Source of the DNA: Collinsella sp.
GTDB lineage: Bacteria > Actinomycetota > Coriobacteriia > Coriobacteriales > Coriobacteriaceae
Reading direction: 5' to 3'
DNA: 64,000 nt
Assembly (NCBI GenBank): GCA_019414565.1
Contig: DXLU01000004.1
Location: 16,444 to 80,443 of the forward strand
A program made the position numbers and the translations under genes. Positions within the stretch are counted from its first letter, which is position 1, and each line of letters opens with the position of its first letter. The notes beneath the pieces were generated by a model, which worked only from the letters and a program-made list of their open reading frames with translations, was not told the origin of the DNA and ran no database searches. Below are positions 57,910-64,000 of this stretch, one piece after another.

Positions 57910-58041
57910 ACGGCTCATTACGAAACAAACTTGCATAGAATTGTTTCGAAATGCGTTCTTATACACAAAAGCCTTCAAATAGCGTTAAACTATTCAATCA
58001 CTGATTGATTGTCTCCGCCATCTTTTGGAGAGAGGGTTTGT

Positions 58042-58479
58042 ATGGCTAAAAAACGCAATGGGCGCCAGGATGCCATTAGAGATATTGTGCGCAATAAGGA
58101 TGTCCGCACGCAGCGCGTGCTGGTCGATGAGCTCCGTGCTATGGGCTTTGATTGCACGCAGGCGACTGTCTCTCGCGATATTGCCGATATGGGGCTGCGT
58201 AAGCTCCCTGAGGGCATCTATGTTCTGGCAGAGGACCTGCACCTGCAGCGCATGGTTTCCGAGCTCGTAACGGGCGTTCTGCGTACCGATAATCTGGTTA
58301 TGATCAAGGCTCAGCCTGGCACGGCTTCCGGCATCGCCGCCGCCGTTGATGCGGCAGAGTTGCCCGATGTGCTTGGCTCGCTTGCCGGCAACGATACGAT
58401 TTTGGTTATTGCCCAGACGGCCGAGGACGGCGAGCGTCTCGAGGCGCTGATCAATAAGCTGAGCAATTCTCGCAAGTAG
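58042..58479 (+). CDS. argR: Arginine repressor ArgR
   Basis: ArgR binds ARG boxes when arginine is present and controls arginine synthesis and breakdown. The 145-residue product has the winged-helix TQATVSRDIADMGLRKLPEG. The C-terminal arginine-binding segment GTASGIAAAVDAAELPDVLG leads to the trimer-interface region ILVIAQTAEDGERL. The ATG at 58042 follows GGAGAGAGGG. It ends before a strong terminator. No arginine genes are adjacent. Confidence 0.93.
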   Translation: MAKKRNGRQDAIRDIVRNKDVRTQRVLVDELRAMGFDCTQATVSRDIADMGLRKLPEGIYVLAEDLHLQRMVSELVTGVLRTDNLVMIKAQPGTASGIAAAVDAAELPDVLGSLAGNDTILVIAQTAEDGERLEALINKLSNSRK

Positions 58480-58530
58480 GCGTGCGGGTCGTGCGCTCGG
58501 CACTGCGTGCGCTTACATAGTGGCTTGTAA

Positions 58531-58565
58531 GGGGTATCGACGTTGGTCGGTACCCCCTTTTTTTG
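58531..58565 (+). terminator. Rho-independent terminator after argR
   Basis: GGGGTA with GAC pairs with GTC and TACCCC around a short loop, followed by a long T-run. Confidence 0.88.
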
Positions 58566-58601
58566 TTTGCTGGTATAACGACCGCCCAGTCGCTTCAAAC
58601 T

Positions 58602-58640
58602 AAAAGGCCCCGAGCAGTTCAATAAGCTGCTCGGGGCCTT
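58602..58640 (-). terminator. Rho-independent terminator after the PBP gene
   Basis: AAGGCCCCGAGCAG pairs perfectly with CTGCTCGGGGCCTT around a nine-base loop. On the minus strand it is followed by TTTAG. It ends the penicillin-binding protein transcript. Confidence 0.9.
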
Positions 58641-58662
58641 GTTGGCTTTAGTCGCGTACTTC

Positions 58663-60867
58663 TTAGCCGACCGTATCGTCAGGCGTGGGCGAGGGGTCGG
58701 GAGTGGGCGTGGGCGTAGGCGTAGGCGTGCCGCCATCGCCGCCGGTCGAACCACCAGTGGAGCCGCCCGTCGAGCCACCGGTCGTACCGGTGCCGCCGGT
58801 GGTGTCGCCGCCCGTGGTCTCGGTGGTCGTGGTCGTCGTGGTCGTCGTGGTCGTCGTGGTGGTTTCCTCTTCCTCTTCGTCCTTGTCCTTGTCGTCGTTC
58901 TCCGACTTCTTGGTGTTGTTGGTGCCGTAGAACTTCCAGACGCTGTTGTTCTTGTAGGTGGGCGCCGTTCCGGTCGCAAACTCCTCGCGCTCGGTACCGG
59001 TCAGAACGGTGTTCATAAACCGCTTAAAGACAGGCAGGTTGGTGCTGTCGCCCAGCAGGTCCGTGCCGTACTTTTGGATGGGGATCTCGCCCGCGGAATA
59101 GCCGGTCCACAGGGCGCACGCCAGCTGCGGGGTATAGCCGCAGAACCACAGGTTGGTGGTGTTGTCGGTGGTGCCCGTCTTGCCGGCATAGGGCTGGTTG
59201 ACACTCAGGGCGCCGGCAGCACCCGTACCGCTGCCCTTCATGACGCCGGACAGAACATCGGTGACCGCGGCGGCCTCGCCCTCGGTAAGCACCTGTGAGG
59301 GATTGTCGGTGTGCTGGTACAGCACCGAACCGGTACGAGAATCAATCTCGGTGATGGCGATCGGCTGGCGATAGTAGCCGCCGTTGGCAAACGTCGCGTA
59401 GGCGGCGGCCATCTCGAGTGGCGAGATCGAGCCGGTGCCGAGCGTCATGACGGGAACGTCCTCGATGTTGTCCTTGGCGGGGTCGATGCCGAGCTTTTTG
59501 ACGAGCGAGATGATCTTGCTGTTGCCGACGGCTTCCGCCACCTGGATGTAGCCGGTGTTGGAGGAGTATGCCGTCGCCTGCTTAAGCGTGATGTTGCCAT
59601 AGCTCTGGTTGGCGTAATTTTGGACCTCAGTCGTGGTGCCCTTGGCCTTGAGCGGCGAGTTGCAGTTGAGGGTGACGTTGGGGTTCATGCCGTTTTGGAT
59701 GGCAGTTGCCAGCGTAAAGGCCTTAAAGGTGGAGCCGACGGGACGCTTGGCCGTGGCATGGTTTACGTGGTTCTCGTCGGCGTTGTAGTCGTAGCCGCCC
59801 ACCATGCACTTGATGTAGCCGGTCTTGGGGTCGACGACGACCATGCCCATGTCCAGGCCGTCAAGCGAGAGCGTGTCGAGCTGCTCGCGGACGGCATTCT
59901 CTGCCACCTGCTGCATCGTGGGGTCGATGGTGGTCTTGACGGTCAGGCCGCCCTTAAAGAGCACGTCGGTCGAGAACTCCTGTTCCAGCAGCTGCTTGAC
60001 GTAGGAGACAAAGTAGGGCTGCGAGTAAACGTCGACGCCGCTGCCCGAGATTTCGGTCACGTTGAGGGTGATGGGCTCGGCCTGTGCGGCATCGTGCTCC
60101 TCCTGGGTGATGTGGCCCAGGCGCAGCATGTTGTCGAGAACCTTGTTGCGGCGAGACAGTGCCAGATCGGGATTGACCGTGGGGTCGTACTGCGAGGGCG
60201 AGTTGGGAAGGCCGATGAGTAGCGCGGCCTCGCTCAGGGTGAGGTCGGCGGCGCTCTTGGACAGATAGGTCTCGGCTGCGGCCTCGATGCCGTAGGCGCC
60301 GTGGCCGTAATAGATGGTGTTGAGGTACATCATGAGGATCTCGTCTTTGGAGTACATGTCCTCCATCTTGATGGCGATGTAGGCCTCGCGCACCTTACGC
60401 TCAATGGTCGAGTCGAATTGCTCCTCCTGCAGGATGGTGTTGCGCACAAGCTGCTGGGTGATCGTCGAGGCGCCTTCGTGTCCGCCGCCGAGGGTTGCCA
60501 CCGCAGCACGCGCGATACCCCACAGGTCGATACCGCCGTGCTCGTAGAAGCGCTCGTCCTCGACGTCAACGGTGCCCTGCAGCACGTAGGGGGAGACCTC
60601 GTCCTTGGTGATGGACTTGCGGTTTTGCGTGTAGAAGCTCGCGATCTTGTTGCCGTTGCAGTCGACGATCTCGGTGGGCTCGCTCACCAGATACGCGTTG
60701 GCGTCGGTGTAGTCGGGCAGATCGGACAGCCAGCGGTTGACGTTGCCGACCATGCCGATGCCAAATGCCACGCCCGCAATCAGCAGAAAGCCCAAAAACG
60801 AGAGCAGGATTATGGGCAGAGCATGCGTCTTTGAACGGCTGCGTCCCTGTCGTTGGCGAGGACCCAT
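58663..60867 (-). CDS. Class A penicillin-binding protein (PBP1A/1B-like)
   Basis: This bifunctional peptidoglycan synthase has 734 residues when started at the ATG at 60865-60867, which GGAGG precedes. One membrane anchor lies at about 17-40. The GT51 domain has the catalytic Glu in DVEDERFYEHGG (E104) and GASTITQQLVRN. The transpeptidase motifs are STFK (S379-K382), SSN (435-437) and KTGT (563-566). After about 650 an acidic stretch, a run of Thr, GGST repeats and TPTPTP form a disordered tail. Such tails occur in Gram-positive PBPs. The longer open frame upstream is unsupported. Confidence 0.93.
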   Translation of the reverse strand: MGPRQRQGRSRSKTHALPIILLSFLGFLLIAGVAFGIGMVGNVNRWLSDLPDYTDANAYLVSEPTEIVDCNGNKIASFYTQNRKSITKDEVSPYVLQGTVDVEDERFYEHGGIDLWGIARAAVATLGGGHEGASTITQQLVRNTILQEEQFDSTIERKVREAYIAIKMEDMYSKDEILMMYLNTIYYGHGAYGIEAAAETYLSKSAADLTLSEAALLIGLPNSPSQYDPTVNPDLALSRRNKVLDNMLRLGHITQEEHDAAQAEPITLNVTEISGSGVDVYSQPYFVSYVKQLLEQEFSTDVLFKGGLTVKTTIDPTMQQVAENAVREQLDTLSLDGLDMGMVVVDPKTGYIKCMVGGYDYNADENHVNHATAKRPVGSTFKAFTLATAIQNGMNPNVTLNCNSPLKAKGTTTEVQNYANQSYGNITLKQATAYSSNTGYIQVAEAVGNSKIISLVKKLGIDPAKDNIEDVPVMTLGTGSISPLEMAAAYATFANGGYYRQPIAITEIDSRTGSVLYQHTDNPSQVLTEGEAAAVTDVLSGVMKGSGTGAAGALSVNQPYAGKTGTTDNTTNLWFCGYTPQLACALWTGYSAGEIPIQKYGTDLLGDSTNLPVFKRFMNTVLTGTEREEFATGTAPTYKNNSVWKFYGTNNTKKSENDDKDKDEEEEETTTTTTTTTTTTTTETTGGDTTGGTGTTGGSTGGSTGGSTGGDGGTPTPTPTPTPDPSPTPDDTVG
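58720..58870 (-). repeat. Low-complexity coding repeats in the PBP tail
   Basis: Within the PBP gene the DNA contains short repeats coding for poly-Thr, GGST and TP units. These regions are prone to length change by slippage. They encode only the disordered tail, not a catalytic domain. Confidence 0.7.
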
Positions 60868-61029
60868 ATATTGACCTCCAGGTATGTCGTGCCGGACGGT
60901 GGATGTGCCGTCGGGGCAGGATGGACATAAGTTATTACACGATAAACCAAACGGGGCGCGCGAGGCCTCGTGTATGCTGGAAGACGGCATTTTTCAGAGT
61001 GAATGCATACCTTGGTAAGGAGTTTGTCG

Positions 61030-62988
61030 ATGGCGATTCGGGCGATGGGGCCGAGCGGACAATACGAGACTGGATTGGATGCTGCCGGTGCGGCGCTGCC
61101 CGAGCTGCTGGCGCCGGCGGGCGGACTCGACCAGATGCTTGCGGCCATCGCCGCGGGCGCCGATGCCATCTATGCGGGGTTGGGCGGCTTTAACGCCCGT
61201 GTGAGCGCCCATGGCTTTACGGATAACGAGTTTGCGCGCGACTGCGCCGTGGCGCATGCCCATGGCGTGCGTGTGTACGTAACGCTCAACGTGTTCGTGT
61301 TTGACGATGAGCTTGCCGACGCCGTGGCGTTGGGAGCTCATGCACTGGAGCTGGGCGCCGATGCTCTGATTGTCGCCGATGCCGGGTTGGCCTGCGCGCT
61401 GCGCGCGGCGATTCCCGGGGTCGAGATTCACCTGTCCACGCAGGCGGGCGCTCATAGCGAGGGTGCCGTGCGGCTTGCCGCCGATGAGCTGGGGGTCGAG
61501 CGCGTGACGACGGCACGCGAGCTGACGGTCGACGAGATTGCGGCGCTATGTGCCACGGGCGTGCCCATCGAGGTATTCTGCCACGGTGCGATTTGCATCG
61601 GCTATTCGGGGGCGTGCGAGTTCTCGGCCCTGCGGCGTGGGCGCTCGGCGATGCGCGGCGACTGCACGCAGCCGTGCCGTCTGGCGTACGACCTAGTGGA
61701 CGAGGCGGGGCAGAGTGTTGTTGCCGTCGAGGGGGATCGTCTGCTGTGTCCGCATGACTATCTGGGTATTGCGCATCTGCCCGAGCTTGTAGATGCTGGC
61801 GTTGCGTCGCTCAAGATCGAGGGACGCATGAAGAACCCCGATTACGTATTCAACGTGGTGCGGGTTTGGCGCCGGGCGCTCGATATGCTGCGCGACGGCG
61901 CGTGGGACCCCGGTGCCGTGGAAGAGCTTGAGCGCGAGCTGGGAAGGTCGTTTAACCGTGGGTTTACCGATGCTTACCTGCGAGGGCGTTCGGGTGCCGA
62001 GCTGATGAGCTTTGAGCGTGCAATTAACCAGGGCGTGCGCGTGGGGCGCTTGGTCGCTGTGGGCCACGAAGAGGTGACCGTTGAGCTCGATGCCGCCGTG
62101 GCGGCGGGTGACACGCTCGAGATTCGGTTCTATCCGGGTGTCGACGCGCGTCCCGATGTGCCCAAGCGCTGGCCGCAGGTGCCCTGCCCGGTGGATGCCG
62201 CAGCGGGGAAGCGCGTCGTCGTGCATTGCAAGCGTAAGGTGGACGCGGGCTGCGAGGTATACCTGATTCGTAGCGCCGGCGTGTTGGATCAGACGGCGGC
62301 GGTGTTGGAGCGCATGCGGGCCGAGGCGGATGCGATTGCGCCCGTTGCGCGCGCCGTTGAGGTGCTGCCCTTTGAGGACGTTGCGGTGGATAGCGGTGCG
62401 TCGCCGGAGTTGGTGGAGTGCGCGGTTCCCGCTCGCATGGTTTTTGCTTGGCAGCTGATGGATACCGACCCGCGCAGAGAACTCGATTTGTCCGACACCG
62501 TTGTGGTGCTTGACGAGGTGTGCCGCACGGGTGACGCTGACCGGACCCGCTCGCTGATGCAGCGTGCCGGGCGCGTCGTCTGCCGCAACCTGGGACAGGT
62601 GGTGATTGCTCGCGAGCTGGGCGTGACGTTTGACGTGGCGGCGCCGGTGTTCTGCGCGAATCGGGCCACGCTTACCTGGCTGCGCGGACTCGGTGCGGGG
62701 CGGGTGTACTTGCCGGCCGAGTTGCTCGGCAATGATGCGGAGCGTATTGCCGAACTGACGGCCGAACCTGGTGTTCTGAGCCCTGTCGATGCCGATTGCC
62801 CCGAGCTCATGGTGTGCGAGCACTGCCTGCTGACCGCCGAGGGCGTCTGCACTGCGGATGCGACGGGGCAGGTCCATTGTCGTGACTGCTCGCGCCGTCA
62901 GCAAACACGATATTTAGTTGAACGTGACGGTACGCGTCTGCCGGTCGCCGTTGACGCGTGCGGCAGGACGAGGATTTTCCTGTCGTAG
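61030..62988 (+). CDS. U32 peptidase-family protein, shorter paralogue
   Basis: The 652-residue protein is a second U32-family member. It has ELLAPAGGLDQMLAAIAAGA at the N-terminus. The family Cys cluster lies in FCHGAICIGYSGAC and GDCTQPCR. A C-terminal CEHCLL and CRDCSRR add possible metal-binding cysteines. AAGGAG precedes the ATG at 61030; the ATG at 61003 lies before that site. Like RlhA or TrhP it could hydroxylate RNA. It differs from the copy at 16366 by a shorter C-terminal half. Confidence 0.85.
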   Translation: MAIRAMGPSGQYETGLDAAGAALPELLAPAGGLDQMLAAIAAGADAIYAGLGGFNARVSAHGFTDNEFARDCAVAHAHGVRVYVTLNVFVFDDELADAVALGAHALELGADALIVADAGLACALRAAIPGVEIHLSTQAGAHSEGAVRLAADELGVERVTTARELTVDEIAALCATGVPIEVFCHGAICIGYSGACEFSALRRGRSAMRGDCTQPCRLAYDLVDEAGQSVVAVEGDRLLCPHDYLGIAHLPELVDAGVASLKIEGRMKNPDYVFNVVRVWRRALDMLRDGAWDPGAVEELERELGRSFNRGFTDAYLRGRSGAELMSFERAINQGVRVGRLVAVGHEEVTVELDAAVAAGDTLEIRFYPGVDARPDVPKRWPQVPCPVDAAAGKRVVVHCKRKVDAGCEVYLIRSAGVLDQTAAVLERMRAEADAIAPVARAVEVLPFEDVAVDSGASPELVECAVPARMVFAWQLMDTDPRRELDLSDTVVVLDEVCRTGDADRTRSLMQRAGRVVCRNLGQVVIARELGVTFDVAAPVFCANRATLTWLRGLGAGRVYLPAELLGNDAERIAELTAEPGVLSPVDADCPELMVCEHCLLTAEGVCTADATGQVHCRDCSRRQQTRYLVERDGTRLPVAVDACGRTRIFLS

Positions 62989-63084
62989 GTGCCGCGTCGC
63001 GTCAGTTTGTTATCATATGAGAGTTTATGGACTTCCAGCACCGCCGTATCCGGTGAGGGTGCTATAGCAAAAGGAGGATACCCA

Positions 63085-64000
63085 ATGCTGTCTGTCGACG
63101 AGCAAATGCGTATCATCACCTCGGGCGCAGCGCAGATCGTCCCCGAGGCCGACCTTCGCAAGAAGCTTGAGAAGGGCGAGCCCCTCAACATCAAGCTCGG
63201 CGTCGATCCCACTAGCCCCGATCTGCACCTGGGCCATGCCGTGCCCCTGCGCAAGATGCGTCAGTTCCAGGACCTGGGCCACAACGTCACCCTCATCATC
63301 GGCAACGGCACCGCGCTGATCGGCGACCCCTCGGGCAAGAACTCCACGCGTCCGCAGCTTTCGCAGGAGCAGATCGAGGCCAACGCCGAGACCTACGTGA
63401 GCCAGGCCATGAAGATTCTGGACCCCGAGAAGACCACCATCGTGCACAACGGCGACTGGATCCTTTCGATGGACCTGGCCGGCCTGCTGCAGGTGTGCTC
63501 CAAGTTCACCGTCGCTCGCATCCTTGAGCGCGACGACTTTACCAAGCGCTACCAGTCCCAGACGCCGATCGCCCTGCACGAGTTTCTGTACCCCGTGATG
63601 CAGGCCTTCGACTCCGTTCAGATCAAGGCCGACGTCGAGATGGGCGGCACCGACCAGCTCTTCAACCTGCTCGCCGGCCGCGAGCTCATGGAGAAGATGG
63701 GCATGGAGCCGCAGATCGCGCTTACCATGCCGCTGCTCGAGGGCACCGATGGCGTGCGCAAGATGTCCAAGTCCTACGGCAACTACATCGGCCTGACCGA
63801 TGCTCCCAAGGATATGTTCGGCAAGACCATGTCCATTCCCGACGAGATGATCGGCAAGTACTATCGTCTGGCCAGCTCGCTCGCCCCGGCCGAGGTCGAC
63901 AAGATCGACGCCGCCTTGGCCGATGGTTCTGCCGACCCCTACGAGCTCAAGCGCGCATTGGGCCGCGACCTGTGCGACACCTACCACGGCGCCGGCGCCG
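63085..64000 (+). CDS. tyrS: Tyrosine-tRNA ligase (3' end beyond the window)
   Basis: TyrS charges tRNA-Tyr. The visible 305 codons start MLSVDEQMRIITSGAAQIV after AAGGAGG. They contain the HIGH-type motif DLHLGHAVPLRKM, the tyrosine/tRNA region VEMGGTDQLFNLLAGRELM, and the KMSKS motif in KMSKSYGNYIGL. The gene is cut by the window end. It appears to be the TyrRS with a late KMSKS and should continue into an S4-like domain. The start follows a short spacer after the U32 gene. Confidence 0.95.
   Translation, partial: MLSVDEQMRIITSGAAQIVPEADLRKKLEKGEPLNIKLGVDPTSPDLHLGHAVPLRKMRQFQDLGHNVTLIIGNGTALIGDPSGKNSTRPQLSQEQIEANAETYVSQAMKILDPEKTTIVHNGDWILSMDLAGLLQVCSKFTVARILERDDFTKRYQSQTPIALHEFLYPVMQAFDSVQIKADVEMGGTDQLFNLLAGRELMEKMGMEPQIALTMPLLEGTDGVRKMSKSYGNYIGLTDAPKDMFGKTMSIPDEMIGKYYRLASSLAPAEVDKIDAALADGSADPYELKRALGRDLCDTYHGAGA

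Overview
The window is GC-rich bacterial chromosome. The L16-to-L17 ribosomal protein set, zinc-ribbon S14 and L36, a zinc-lid adenylate kinase, ArgR and the anaerobic gut-type metabolism fit a Coriobacteriia genome, most likely Collinsella. That assignment is inference from gene content; no rRNA or tRNA gene was seen to settle it.

Layout. (1) 1-3253: the S10/spc ribosomal operon from rpsS to rplX, closed by a rho-independent terminator. (2) 3254-4760: decayed DNA with inverted repeats, a deleted IS3-family transposase and the 3' end of an mtnN nucleosidase gene. (3) 4930-12507: a sugar locus with a LevR-type PRD regulator, a complete mannose-family PTS (IIB, IIC, IID, IIA), a GH172/DUF2961 hydrolase and a ROK fructokinase-like kinase. 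(4) 12541-20316: a degV remnant, palindromic repeats, a Gfo/Idh/MocA oxidoreductase with a DeoR regulator, an unusual 40-bp-periodic inverted array, an RluA pseudouridine synthase, a U32 peptidase-family protein, RidA and a YheO-type PAS regulator. (5) 20553-30044: purine permease, SsnA, YgfK, a polyferredoxin and an XdhD-like molybdenum hydroxylase. (6) 30045-35553: accessory genes (an Xre/membrane-protein operon, an AAA/DUF4143 ATPase behind a 33-bp-periodic array, hypothetical proteins and gene remnants). (7) 35677-45725: a second YheO-type regulator, then dpaL, ygeY, ygeW, a MocA-like nucleotidyltransferase, hyuA, yqeC, yqeB and xdhC. (8) 46051-55790: the rest of the ribosomal operon, rplE to rplQ, with secY, adk, map, infA and rpoA. 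(9) 55883-64000: truA, a degenerate glycosyltransferase, argR, a class A penicillin-binding protein, a second U32 protein and the start of tyrS.

How the genes work together. Regions 5 and 7 carry most of the gene set known from Escherichia coli (ygeWXY-hyuA...xdhD-ygfK-ssnA) and Enterococcus for selenium-dependent molybdenum hydroxylases, linked to anaerobic purine and urate breakdown in gut bacteria. Each half has its own divergent YheO-like regulator. A Fur-box-like sequence overlaps the predicted permease promoter, which suggests iron control of an Fe-S-rich pathway. The selenophosphate synthase, a separate FAD subunit and carbamate kinase are not in this window.

The most striking structural point is that rplX and rplE, normally adjacent and co-transcribed, are separated by about 42.9 kb holding the whole catabolic island. 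The strongest unexplained signals are the six-unit inverted array at 15385-15600, the four-unit 33-bp array at 33061-33176, a 67-nt near-perfect palindrome just upstream of rplE, and a branched RNA-like fold between rpsQ and rplN.
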